Positions 18,401 to 26,093 of a stretch of DNA of 41,918 nucleotides are shown one piece after another. The stretch is from a virus. The translations under genes and the position numbers were made by a program. Where the stretch lies: positions 1-41,918 of IMG/VR virus record IMGVR_UViG_3300033153_004923, one strand, 5' to 3'. Below the pieces are notes generated by a model. It made no database searches. It had not been told where the DNA came from and was given only the letters and a program-made list of their open reading frames with translations. Each line of letters opens with the position of its first letter. Positions within the stretch are counted from its first letter, which is position 1.

Positions 18401-21400
18401 TGCGCCATCGCTAGATGCGCCTGGGTATCGATAGACCTTAGTGTGCGTGTAATCAGCATCTGGGGGGTTCTTCATCTTGAACCAAGCAACATACTCTGAT
18501 GTGTTGGCAGCAGAGAGAGTAGCCCAGGCATCATTGATGGTCACACCAGTGATATCAGCAGGTGCTACGTTATCTCCAGCAAGAATGTAATCGGTCGGGA
18601 AAGCCATGGGACGGTAGGACTCATATGGATGTCCTGCCACAAGAGGGATATCCCACTTGTAGGATTCGTGACCTTCCCATTTTTGTATGTTTGGTACGCC
18701 AAGAGCAGCAGCACTGTCTGACACAAAAACAAACTCATGCATGAATCCGTCAAAATGCCTCAAAGCCTCTGAGTGGAGTTGACCTAGCCCAACAGCTGCC
18801 CCAGCACTACTAGTTGCGAGACCTGCCCAAGTACCACCACCTAAGAGCTCACCGTCTCTATAAACATCACCACCGTCTGTACTATCCAACCTCAAGACGA
18901 GCATTTGCGCTCCTGATTGAGTTACTCCTATATTATGGCTTGTTCCATCATAATAGCGATGCTCGCTCGGTTCAGTAAGCGTAAAGAACCATGCCCCATC
19001 TGCACTAGAAAACAAGTGAGTAGCCTCAGGCAGATCAGCACCTGTAGCATTTGGAGAAATAACAAAACCAAGAGTAAGTTCTGTATGACCACCACCAAGT
19101 CCACTCATCATGTCATTCAAACGCATACCAAAACCACTAGCGTTGATAAACTCAACACCGGGTTTTCCGTTTTGTATGTTCGTCCGATAGATGGGTTGTT
19201 TGTCTGAATCGGTCTGGTAAGCATCAATACCCAGACCTTCAACACTATTGGAATTAGGCCAGGTAGCTATATGCTCCCCATCAGCAACCCCCGGTATGAG
19301 ATCAGCCCTAAGATCTTCAACTACTGGCCAGTTGCCACTAAAGTTTTGATCTGCGAGTATCCATTCAGAGAAATCTTCATTGAAAGACTTATCGTAGGCA
19401 GTAACACCATACGCATAGCCAGAACCAGTAATGACATCATAGTCTCGATATGAGCGGTCTCCTGTTGCTGAGATGTCAGTGACGTATCGCCATTCCTTTG
19501 TGGTTCCTGCTATTGTCTTGTAGATTCGGTAACCAGCCAGATCAGTAGCTGTCACTATGGGCCACGAGATGTCCACATAGCTCTTCCTGCTGGTATCATG
19601 GATAGTATCACTGAAAAGACTGATGGTGTCTGGATGACTCGGTGCTGTCTTATCTCCTATGCCCTCTTGGAAAGTAACTCTCGCATAGACTGGTGGATTG
19701 TCAGTATCAAAGTTACCAGACTTGTCCTTTGATCTGAAGAAAAAGGTCTCTGTGACTCCTGGTCTTCTCTGTATAAAACTGAACGTTCCGGTTGAATCCG
19801 GGGTTACCGTCATTGTTCTATAGTGATTTGATTCAGCTCTAGCCCAAGCAGAAGGAACAGACCCTCCTTGATTATCAGTGTATATTTCCAGACTCTTCAA
19901 GTCGGAATCTGATGGCATCAATACTTGGAAAAAAGCCATTGGATCATCAATGGTTAGACTAAAATCAGTACCATAGTCGGCATCATTGATGTTGATATTC
20001 ACAGGAGGAGAAGGACCAACGATATCTCCTGCTACAATGGAACTAGGAACACCACTACCGAGTGGGGACCAGTGCCCTGCGCGATCTTGAGCACGCATAG
20101 CATACCAGTAGGTCTCACCTTGCTGTACACCAAAGTGTTGGTATATTAGAGCCCCTGAGCTAGGCACATTAACGAGACCCCAGTAGTCGTCTTCACTCGT
20201 AGGAACACCAGCACCTGTTTTTCTGAAAACACCATAGGTAGCAATATCATTCTCTGGGTTAGGTCCCCATGTCAACTGCACATATGGTAGGTGTGCTTCG
20301 TCGTCCACATTGGCAGTTGTGACTACAATACCCGTAGGTGCTACTGGTGGAGTAGTATCTTCTAGTGGATTCACTATGAAGTCGAGCTGTGCCCACGGTG
20401 GGGTACTGGCGTTCTTGTTACCAGAATAATCATAACCCTCGAAGAAGAAAACAGAAGAAGAGGATTGGTCTCCTTCATAAGCTGCCAGATCGGTGTATAC
20501 CAACCCACCGTAGGTGTCGGGAGCATGGAAGATAGGAGCGAACGGAACACCACTAGAGAACAGGTCAGCAATAGCACCATCAGTGGTAGGTCCTGGGTAT
20601 CTATAGACAATGGTCTTTCGATAGTCAGAGTCAGAAGGTGATTTGATTTTGAGCCAGGAAATATAATCGGTGTTGTTGGCTGCAGAAAGTGTAATGACTG
20701 AGTCATTCGATAACACTTCAGTGATATCTGCAGGAGCCACAACATCACCAGCTACAATAGAGGATGGGACACCACTAACCATGGGTGACCAATGTCCAGC
20801 TCTATCTTGTGCTCTTAGTCCGTACCAGTAGGTCTCTCCCTCTTGTACTCCGAAATCTCTAGCTTGGAGTGTTCCAGAACTAGGAGTAGTAAAGAGACCC
20901 CAATAGTCGTCTTCATTGTCCGGAACACTAGCGCCTGTTTTTCTAAACAACCCATAGAGTGCTATATCAATCTCTGGGTTTGGGCCCCAGGTTGCTTCAA
21001 CATACGGGGCGTTTGTTTCATCAACAAGATTGTTCGATGTTAATACCAGACCAGTGGGAGCTACAGGAGGAGTCACATCATTGGGTGGGTATGGTAGGAA
21101 ATCAAGCTGCGCCCAGGGAGGAGTACTTGCATTCTTGTTTCCAGATCTATCGTAGCCCTCGAAGAAGAATACCGAAGATGAGTTGAGTCCATCATATGCA
21201 TCCTTATCGGAATAAAGGAAACCACCATAACTGTCGGGATCTGTGTATATAGCAGGGAAAGGAACACCACTTGCGAACAGATCAGCAATAGCACCGTCTG
21301 TGCTGGGACCAGAGTACCTATAGAGAAGCATCTTCTCAAAATCACCATCAGCAGGAGCTAAGATCTTGAACCATCCCATGTACTCCGAGGTGTTGCTGGC

Positions 21401-23587
21401 TGATAGCGTCAGGTGTACATCATTGACGAGAACACCAGTAATGTCGGCTGGTGGTGTTACATCACCTGGAGCAATTGAGGTCGGAACACTGTATCCCAGA
21501 TCAGACCAATTACCGGCTCTGTCTTGCGCTCGAAGACCGTACCAATATGTTTCTCCTGACTGCAGTCCGACGTTTGTGAACTCTCGGGCTCCAGAAGAAG
21601 GAACACCAGCAATGCCCCAGTAATCATCAGGACTACTAGGAGCACCAGCTCCGGTTTTCCTGAAGATACCATAGAGTGTTATGTCTGCTTCTGGGCTGGG
21701 TCCCCATGTCAGATGCGCATATGGTAGGTTGGTATTGTCATTGATATTGCCCTCTGTTAGAACAATACCAGTAGGTGCGGCTGGTGGTGTTGTATCATTA
21801 CCAGGGAATGGCAAGAAGTCTATTTGTGCCCACGGAGGGGTGCCAGCGTTCTTGTTGCCTGACCTATCGTACCCCTCAAAGAAGAACACAGATGAAGAGT
21901 TGCTCCCATCATAGGCTTCTTTTTCAGAGTAGATCAGTCCAGCCCAAGTGCTGGGATCATGGAACAGAGGAGCAAATGCCACACCACTACTGAAGAGATC
22001 AGCAATAGCGCCATCTGTACTCGCACCAGCATAACGATACACCACTGTCTTGTAGTAGTCTGCATCGGCAGGAGATAGGATATTCATCCAGGCCATGTAT
22101 TCAGTAGTGTTGGTTGCAGAAAGTGTAAGGAATGAGTCATTTGCTAACACGCCGGTAATCTCAGCGGGTGCAGTAATGTCGCCAGCGACTATGTCTCCTG
22201 GAGTTCCAGAGCCGATGAGAGACCACTGTCCAATCGTATCCTGCGCTCGAACACCATACCAGTAGGTCTGTCCTTCTTGGACACCCATGTCTCGATACTG
22301 AAGATCACCAGATGGCGGAACTCCAACTACCGGCCAGTAGTCGTCATCATATGCTGGTGCTGTAGTTCCTGTTTTCTTGAAAACACCATACTGGGCAATA
22401 TCCGTCTCGGGGTTGTGTCCCCAGGCGATATCCACAAAAGAAGCGTTGGTTTCATCAGCCAGCAATCCGGTTGTTGTTGTAACTCCCGTAGGAGCAACTG
22501 GACGTACATTGTCCTGTGCAACAATAGGACCAGGGAGACCATATCCCATATCAGACCAGTTTCCTGCTCTATCTTGGGCTCTCAGGCCATACCAATATGA
22601 CTGCCCTTTCTGAACACCAAAGTCTCGATGCTGACGGATTCCTGATGAGGGGATACCAAGAAGACCCCAGTATTCATCATCATTTGCAGGAGGCGTTGCT
22701 CCTGTTTTTCTGAAGAGTCCATACTGTGACAAATCTGGCTCTGGGCTTGGACCCCAATTAACTTGAACGTAGATGCTGTCAGGCTGACCAGGAAGCGCAT
22801 CACTCGTGAGTGTGATGCCAGTAGGAGCAGCCGGTGGTGTCACATCCACAGTGACATTGGCTAGGAAATCAATCTCTCCCCAAGGTGGAGTACCAACAGG
22901 TACGTTACCCCAGATATCAACAGACTGGAAGAAGAAGACCGAGGTGTCGTTGTATCCCTGTGCTGCCTGCTGATCAGTGTAGACAAACCCACCCCATGTC
23001 GATGGAGCCATAAATATAGTCTGGACAGTAACACCACTGCTGTATAGATCAGCGATAGCGCCATCTGCTTGTGGACCAGCATATCTAAACACATTGACTT
23101 TCTGGAAATCTGTATCATCAGGAGCAAATATCTTGAACCAAGCAACATACTCGGAGTCGGTGTTTCCTGAGAAGGCCATTGGAGAATCATTGATGAGAAC
23201 ACCAGTAATCGCAGCAGGAGGGGCAGTGTTGGCCACTACAATGGGGAGACCGGTTGGTTCTGCCTTAGCAGAATGAGCAAGACCTATATCAAATGCATCA
23301 ACCGCATACCAATAGCTGGATGCAGGGATCATGTTGAGATCCTGGTAGTATGGAATAGGGTCAGCAGCCAAGGTGGCTATGGAGGTATACACACCACTCT
23401 GTGTTCCTCGATATACAGTGTATCCTCGAAGATCTGCTTCTTGGTTGGGACCCCACAGTAGCTCCACATAAGGAGTGAGACCATTGGCTATGCCAGTGGT
23501 GATCTCCACACCAGTTGGTGTTGCTGGGGCTATAGAGTTGCCAAACCCAGATGGACTAGCCCATCCAGGAAGTACTATTTCGGGCAT
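12413..23587 (-). CDS. Giant multidomain fibre/adhesin with fibronectin-III-like repeats and two LamG-like domains
   Basis: One uninterrupted frame codes 3724 residues, over a quarter of the window. AGGAG lies 11 bases before the ATG. About 12 fibronectin-III-like modules (type A; WGPNPE, then GETYWYGLRAQDRAG) alternate with about 10 related modules (type B; DGAIADLFSSG, then SSVFFFEGYD). Each is about 110-130 residues and is joined by TPPAAPTG-type linkers. Two concanavalin/LamG-like domains lie at about 1420-1665 and 2727-2960 (DLRADLIPG, FDGFMHE). Residues 3297-3484 resemble a carbohydrate-binding jelly roll (WLDNSSFERP). The C-terminus has RINAYVGRFAEIYANNITAG, as in host-specificity tail proteins. 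It is probably a receptor-binding or surface-adhesion fibre; whether on tail or head is unknown. Confidence 0.88.
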   Translation of the reverse strand: MPEIVLPGWASPSGFGNSIAPATPTGVEITTGIANGLTPYVELLWGPNQEADLRGYTVYRGTQSGVYTSIATLAADPIPYYQDLNMIPASSYWYAVDAFDIGLAHSAKAEPTGLPIVVANTAPPAAITGVLINDSPMAFSGNTDSEYVAWFKIFAPDDTDFQKVNVFRYAGPQADGAIADLYSSGVTVQTIFMAPSTWGGFVYTDQQAAQGYNDTSVFFFQSVDIWGNVPVGTPPWGEIDFLANVTVDVTPPAAPTGITLTSDALPGQPDSIYVQVNWGPSPEPDLSQYGLFRKTGATPPANDDEYWGLLGIPSSGIRQHRDFGVQKGQSYWYGLRAQDRAGNWSDMGYGLPGPIVAQDNVRPVAPTGVTTTTGLLADETNASFVDIAWGHNPETDIAQYGVFKKTGTTAPAYDDDYWPVVGVPPSGDLQYRDMGVQEGQTYWYGVRAQDTIGQWSLIGSGTPGDIVAGDITAPAEITGVLANDSFLTLSATNTTEYMAWMNILSPADADYYKTVVYRYAGASTDGAIADLFSSGVAFAPLFHDPSTWAGLIYSEKEAYDGSNSSSVFFFEGYDRSGNKNAGTPPWAQIDFLPFPGNDTTPPAAPTGIVLTEGNINDNTNLPYAHLTWGPSPEADITLYGIFRKTGAGAPSSPDDYWGIAGVPSSGAREFTNVGLQSGETYWYGLRAQDRAGNWSDLGYSVPTSIAPGDVTPPADITGVLVNDVHLTLSASNTSEYMGWFKILAPADGDFEKMLLYRYSGPSTDGAIADLFASGVPFPAIYTDPDSYGGFLYSDKDAYDGLNSSSVFFFEGYDRSGNKNASTPPWAQLDFLPYPPNDVTPPVAPTGLVLTSNNLVDETNAPYVEATWGPNPEIDIALYGLFRKTGASVPDNEDDYWGLFTTPSSGTLQARDFGVQEGETYWYGLRAQDRAGHWSPMVSGVPSSIVAGDVVAPADITEVLSNDSVITLSAANNTDYISWLKIKSPSDSDYRKTIVYRYPGPTTDGAIADLFSSGVPFAPIFHAPDTYGGLVYTDLAAYEGDQSSSSVFFFEGYDYSGNKNASTPPWAQLDFIVNPLEDTTPPVAPTGIVVTTANVDDEAHLPYVQLTWGPNPENDIATYGVFRKTGAGVPTSEDDYWGLVNVPSSGALIYQHFGVQQGETYWYAMRAQDRAGHWSPLGSGVPSSIVAGDIVGPSPPVNININDADYGTDFSLTIDDPMAFFQVLMPSDSDLKSLEIYTDNQGGSVPSAWARAESNHYRTMTVTPDSTGTFSFIQRRPGVTETFFFRSKDKSGNFDTDNPPVYARVTFQEGIGDKTAPSHPDTISLFSDTIHDTSRKSYVDISWPIVTATDLAGYRIYKTIAGTTKEWRYVTDISATGDRSYRDYDVITGSGYAYGVTAYDKSFNEDFSEWILADQNFSGNWPVVEDLRADLIPGVADGEHIATWPNSNSVEGLGIDAYQTDSDKQPIYRTNIQNGKPGVEFINASGFGMRLNDMMSGLGGGHTELTLGFVISPNATGADLPEATHLFSSADGAWFFTLTEPSEHRYYDGTSHNIGVTQSGAQMLVLRLDSTDGGDVYRDGELLGGGTWAGLATSSAGAAVGLGQLHSEALRHFDGFMHEFVFVSDSAAALGVPNIQKWEGHESYKWDIPLVAGHPYESYRPMAFPTDYILAGDNVAPADITGVTINDAWATLSAANTSEYVAWFKMKNPPDADYTHTKVYRYPGASSDGAIDDLLASGSLIQDVQKDEHSGWGGFVYSDKGAFDGLNTSSVFFFESYDLSGNTASGTPPWAQVDFLAYPPNDSTPPAAPTNIVISTANTSDENNSPYVAISWDANSESDMAQYGIFRKTGAGAPSEDEFWPLVGVPSSGTLQHRDFGVQEGTIYFYGMRAQDRAGNWSSLGTSTPASIVAGDTTSPADITDVLVNDAPITLSAANNVDYISWFKVLAPSDADYRKTVIYRYPGPSSDGAIADVFTSGVPFAPIFHDPSTYGGMVYTDLPASTGANSSSSVFFFEGYDWSGNKNSGTPPWAQMDFIINPLFDTTPPVAPTGIVVTSANNQDNTNVPYAEITWGPNPENDIALYGLFRKTGAGVPANDDDYWGLMGVPSSGTKQARDYGVLEGESYWYAMRAQDRAGLWSPLGSGYPGPIVIGDVTGPAAPVDLYLNDVNTGFSNTPIDYPAAKFDVIMPSDSDLGFLDIYVTNPSPGSASTDWGIALPYTSIPVVPNGSGHFQYVENTAGQNVRFFFRTRDKSGNYDVTNPPTNLIVSYNVGLIDTIPPATPTNIAVTTALMPGGINTPYVDVTWDANTEADLDLYGVFKKKGTGAPASDDEYWPVVGIPTSGALSFRDMAVQPGETYWYGMRAKDNSGNWSDLGTSSPASLVAGENTPPATPTNVVVTTANEADETNAPYVNVTWDANSETDVDLYGVFRAIGTSPPTSEDDYWGIVGVPPSGGALQFKDRAVQEGQDYWYGVRAKDTGGLWSPIGSGDVGPITAGDTTGPADIVSVDINGTPMTLDTSGNINDWIVNFDMLMPSDSDLKNVVLYVDKDAAYDPVASWAESVEWFTLDVTPDSTGTISFIERTPGRPNRFFFRTKDKSGNFSSADPPKWVYLNLLRGGSDTTPPTAPTGVALVTDTIDDTSRKSYVDISWFPSPEIDVAGYKVYRTIPGTDIWETIADVSASGATSYRDVGVVTGSGYVYGVTAYDTSFNESTTNRWEPELNSPALFQLLKADDIPVVASGSNLATWPATIGADGVEATPSQQPLYGTDILNGLPGVEFDRARLGGFDLDALSHPASDYTFGFIINPGPTGDLIEDEKWFDVQTDVFSLSQDVAGNGYDYYDGSFHTVGDVQEGPQTTIFTIESGVGIEAFRDGTSIGTQTTNDVQRAITNQIGLGAHNNIALRHFHGFMHEVAVWDIPLSDEARESFEGYAAWKYGRVSALDSSHTYKTYMPMGFETAYTVAGDTTPPGFVTVVKVNGNTISAYTPETIVRPPDSVANFSWTNPSDTDLVRVNIWRNEVYGTGKIASAWADANKYIVGTVDAVPGEISRFSLVDTTAIIGADKTDWFFFTAVDRAGNEDTTTEPALGSFCKVTWDNNEVPIAGGINITATPAPNSLGWLNTAPTIWITPLLTGGSDVYWVNYFPYNGDAFWQQLGQNFEDVDDDTPASGIMFNAYTEHTTGESRQGQYLIKLDTVAPDVSAVNLSFASAPGAGAKLNWTSPTDDTSGLKETEIYRARANEGASIIGTVPAGSTEFLDGDAAPSEFYFYWLKGRDYADNLSVLSAGASGQVNPTAWDAHVNWLDNSSFERPDPLGVNLFDTWDDHGSPQSTGDAAHGLVGVVVDTTNWVSQPGIPLIGKHYMFSSYVQSLEAVPTSVPRLILTFKDLTGTQTEQLVMSASGVNAFGGGYNRVHQDVALNGWVIGPDGSTETEYQYDPNAVTVDVHLYQGVGAETVMWDGVMMQEVVGSSGAWTSYETGEAAPTTYYDSRVLNRDRINAYVGRFAEIYANNITAGVVTSSDGTTYFDLDNDVIVMEHATETGSLLELRLESDVTSISEAGFVREMVGVTETGVVFNNFTGTWDGTPDELGPLHSPTIFRPWYDFSSLGTPLSFFNARRFVGYIELSADYPWISCTFMGGQLFWKNFGTGEVRFEQFPGPSMVPATWDGGTTQWSEGGLILTEFGGEPNVSARYQVDLQVRIYQPDGAWTGPWLTAMVGVHKNLESY
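14700..16425 (-). repeat. Second copy of a four-domain block (A-B'-A'-LamG) inside the fibre gene
   Basis: Residues about 2387-2962 of the fibre contain, in order, a type-A fibronectin-like module, a variant B' module (MPSDSDL, then FFFRTKDKSGNF), a variant A' module (DTSRKSYVDISW, GSGYVYGVTAYD) and a LamG-like domain (FRHG-free, FHGFMHE). The same order and signatures occur at 18590-20345. The copies are diverged, so this is an old duplication. Confidence 0.75.
18590..20345 (-). repeat. First copy of the four-domain block (A-B'-A'-LamG) inside the fibre gene
   Basis: Residues about 1082-1666 of the fibre show the order type A, B' (MPSDSDL, FFFRSKDKSGNF), A' (DTSRKSYVDISW, GSGYAYGVTAYD), LamG-like (HFDGFMHEFVF). 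It matches the block at 14700-16425. Between the two blocks lie further A and B modules, so the gene grew by both single-module and multi-domain duplication. Confidence 0.75.
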
Positions 23588-23590
23588 GCT

Positions 23591-23926
23591 TTAGTAAACT
23601 CCTATGAACCGGATGGTATCTCCAGGGTTAGTGCCAAGTGCATATATCTGAACCTTAGATTCAGATTGATTTGCTCCAAATACGATCCCTCCAATAGGCA
23701 GGGGGAAACCATTATCATTGGTGAGTGCAAGACCATTCACATCCGTATTCGAACCAATGTAAATCGTTCCTTGGTTCTGATCATTCGGAAATAAAGCTAT
23801 GGTTGAGCACTTCCTATCCGTTATGGCTGCGGGTGTTCCGGTTACTTGGAATGTACCATGAAACAAATCTTGTTCTGCTGGTTTAGCAGCTGCTTCAACC
23901 GGACGACCTCTGTTAATCTTTGCCAT
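23591..23926 (-). CDS. Small beta-rich structural protein
   Basis: This 111-residue protein is encoded between the large terminase and the giant fibre with only 2-3 bases on each side. The N-terminus is basic and flexible (MAKINRGRPVEAAAKP). The rest alternates short beta-like strands (FHGTFQVTG, TIYIGSNTDVNG, IGGIVFGANQ, VQIYALGTNPGDTIRFIGVY). That pattern is common in small phage capsid-decoration or fibre-base proteins. The GTIYIGSNTDVN section is typical of small jelly-roll proteins. No family can be named with confidence. It may anchor the fibre or decorate the head. Confidence 0.7.
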   Translation of the reverse strand: MAKINRGRPVEAAAKPAEQDLFHGTFQVTGTPAAITDRKCSTIALFPNDQNQGTIYIGSNTDVNGLALTNDNGFPLPIGGIVFGANQSESKVQIYALGTNPGDTIRFIGVY

Positions 23927-23928
23927 AT

Positions 23929-25716
23929 CTAAAAGTTCCCCCTAGAAGAAGATCTTCTAATGTTGATTCGCCTTGGCTTAGAGAGCCTTTTTATGGCTCT
24001 ACGTGCATCTTCACGACCACTGGGAAGGCTATCTGTTCTAGCACGAGGATCGTGAGAATAAGAGTATGGAAGTCCGCTCTTGGCAACTAGCTGCTGTAGA
24101 GCAGGTCCTCTCTTTGTGGTTCCTGGTAATGGTTTGTTTTCTTCTCCTGCGTAGGCAGGCTCCCTTACGGGATAATCTCTGTTTCCAGAGGCTCTACCAA
24201 TGCCAGTAACCTGAACCCGAGTAGTTGATAGTTCCGAGTACTCCATTACAAAAGCATGTAAACCCAAGTTTGCAGCAGTGAGACTGTCTTCATTCTCATC
24301 TGTGTACTTCTTACGTCCTGTTGTTCCAATTCTCTCCACGATGTATTCGCGGTACTGGCCAACCAAACCATATCTCTCGTCTTCGATTTCAGGGAAGACC
24401 AACATTCCGTTTTCAAAGAAACGAACAGAAGAACCAACCATGAATTCCTTGGCCCACTTCTCTGACTTCGTTCCGTCTGGTGCTCTAACTGGTATCTTGC
24501 TGTTGAAATCGATAGGCTTGTAAATCTCTCTCGCTTCTGCCATACCACCCTTGTCCTTGTAGTACTTCAAGATCAACTCATAGTTGGTATGACCATGTCC
24601 CTTATCGAGATAGACATGAGTACAATGGTACTTCTCTTTTAGCTCGATGACTCGTTTGACACTTTCGATGTTATGTTGAAATTCAATGTCTTTTTTGCGG
24701 AGGGAGTCCATAAGGTTCTCGTGATAGAAGACCCTGATCTTTCCTACAAAGCGAGGATCGGGGTGTTCATTAACCCACTCCCAAATGACGGCTCTCGTGC
24801 CTACGCCCTCTCCGTTCCAATCAACCCCCATAACATAAATGTTGTTTGGGTTGTACTGATGAATCGTTCCCTCGATGGTGTTACCCTTGTAGTCTTTACC
24901 TAGCCTGTATGTGTAATTGATAAGTGCTGCATCAATCAGAGCATGAGAGTAGACACCCTGGGCTTCATGGCCCCATTCAGCCATGTACTCTTGAAGATAA
25001 GTGTTTTGATCAGAACACTCTTCGCGGAGTGTTCTGGCTAATTCATCAGTCCAGTGGGGTAGAACATCAGACCCGTAGTGAAATTCACTGAAGCCCAATC
25101 TTTTGTTTGTGCACCAATGATAGAACTGCTCTCTGATACCTCGGGGAGTAGAAGAAGCCCAGATGTACACAGTTGGTCTTGAGACTCTGATAGCGTTGAT
25201 AGCAGAGATAGCCTTGCTACCCATGTAGTCTACCTCATCCAGGTAGATGTCAGTAGCGTCCTGACCACGAATACCTTCAGCCGACTGACCTGATCTAGTA
25301 CCAGCGGTGAAGCCCTTGATCTTTGATCCATTACCAAAGGTAATGAGATAGAAGGGAGACTTCCTGATCTTGATAGAAGACTGAATCTCAGGGACGTTAT
25401 TGATGATAGCCGCTACCTTCTCGAAGATCATGTCGATTTGAGACTGGTATGGTGTCACAACCAGAATATCACGATCACCAAATGTAACAGCCTTCCAGAT
25501 CATCTCGTAACACATAGCAACAGTCTTGCCTGTTCGACGACCCATACGAACTACCTTCCTCGGGTTCTTCTCATTCAGTAGATCCTTTTGGTACCACCTC
25601 AGACGAGCAGGCTCACGCCCCCTATCGGGATCTTTCAGATAATGCTCGACCCAAGCAACTGGGTCTTTCATCAACTTATACAATGCTTGTTCGTCTAGTT
25701 CTTTCTGCGTTGCCAT
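23929..25716 (-). CDS. terL: Terminase large subunit (ATPase and nuclease)
   Basis: This 595-residue DNA-packaging motor shows all key motifs. Walker A is GRRTGKT at residues 59-65; Walker B is IYLDEVD at 157-163, with the catalytic Glu after the Asp; the coupling motif is SSTPRG at 188-193. The RNase-H-like nuclease part begins with MGVDWNGEG (Asp299), continues with VYLDKGHG (Asp371), and has EDSLTAANLG (Asp near 477). The C-terminal 60 residues are basic and probably disordered (RRINIRRSSSRGNF). The start has AGGAC 9 bases upstream. It cuts and pumps genome DNA into the prohead through the portal. The gene order terminase - fibre - portal is unusual. Confidence 0.95.
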   Translation of the reverse strand: MATQKELDEQALYKLMKDPVAWVEHYLKDPDRGREPARLRWYQKDLLNEKNPRKVVRMGRRTGKTVAMCYEMIWKAVTFGDRDILVVTPYQSQIDMIFEKVAAIINNVPEIQSSIKIRKSPFYLITFGNGSKIKGFTAGTRSGQSAEGIRGQDATDIYLDEVDYMGSKAISAINAIRVSRPTVYIWASSTPRGIREQFYHWCTNKRLGFSEFHYGSDVLPHWTDELARTLREECSDQNTYLQEYMAEWGHEAQGVYSHALIDAALINYTYRLGKDYKGNTIEGTIHQYNPNNIYVMGVDWNGEGVGTRAVIWEWVNEHPDPRFVGKIRVFYHENLMDSLRKKDIEFQHNIESVKRVIELKEKYHCTHVYLDKGHGHTNYELILKYYKDKGGMAEAREIYKPIDFNSKIPVRAPDGTKSEKWAKEFMVGSSVRFFENGMLVFPEIEDERYGLVGQYREYIVERIGTTGRKKYTDENEDSLTAANLGLHAFVMEYSELSTTRVQVTGIGRASGNRDYPVREPAYAGEENKPLPGTTKRGPALQQLVAKSGLPYSYSHDPRARTDSLPSGREDARRAIKRLSKPRRINIRRSSSRGNF

Positions 25717-25729
25717 GCTTGCGTCCTGG

Positions 25730-26092
25730 TTAGTTGATATTGTATGGTTTGTCTATAATACCATCGCAGTTGCTAGTGAAGGTGATACCTGGCAATGATC
25801 CAGTCTGACCCGACTGATCCCAAGGAGGACTGATCGTAACATCGTTAGGCTGAACAATACCACCCGACTCCACGGTATTATCAAACTCAAACTTGAAAGC
25901 GTTAGGGTCAGGCATCAACTTCTGAAACAAAGACTTGAGAACATTATGATCCATCTTCCCAAGGAGTTCTGCCAGTTCTTCCATAGCATCTAGTTGGTTC
26001 TTCAAGAAAGCTATCGCTTCATCAACAGACACTTCTTTCTCTTTAGCTTCTCCGTTCAGAAGCACAGCGATCTTGATCTTCATGGTATCCAT
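25730..26092 (-). CDS. Small hypothetical protein between patatin and terminase
   Basis: This 120-residue protein has a strong AGGAGG site 5 bases before its ATG. Residues 1-75 are helical and charged (VDEAIAFLKNQLDAMEELAELLGKM), and the tail is Pro/Gly-rich and probably extended (PPWDQSGQTGSLPG). No DNA-binding motif is obvious. Its place directly before the large terminase would suit a small terminase or packaging accessory factor. The upstream Cys-motif protein at 30311-31018 is an alternative candidate. The function is not resolved. Confidence 0.7.
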   Translation of the reverse strand: MDTMKIKIAVLLNGEAKEKEVSVDEAIAFLKNQLDAMEELAELLGKMDHNVLKSLFQKLMPDPNAFKFEFDNTVESGGIVQPNDVTISPPWDQSGQTGSLPGITFTSNCDGIIDKPYNIN

Positions 26093-26093
26093 A

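Noticed and set aside
14700-23550. Tandem DNA repeats that could suggest a CRISPR or satellite array
   Set aside because: The repeat unit is about 330-700 bases, diverged and in frame, and codes for fibronectin-like modules.
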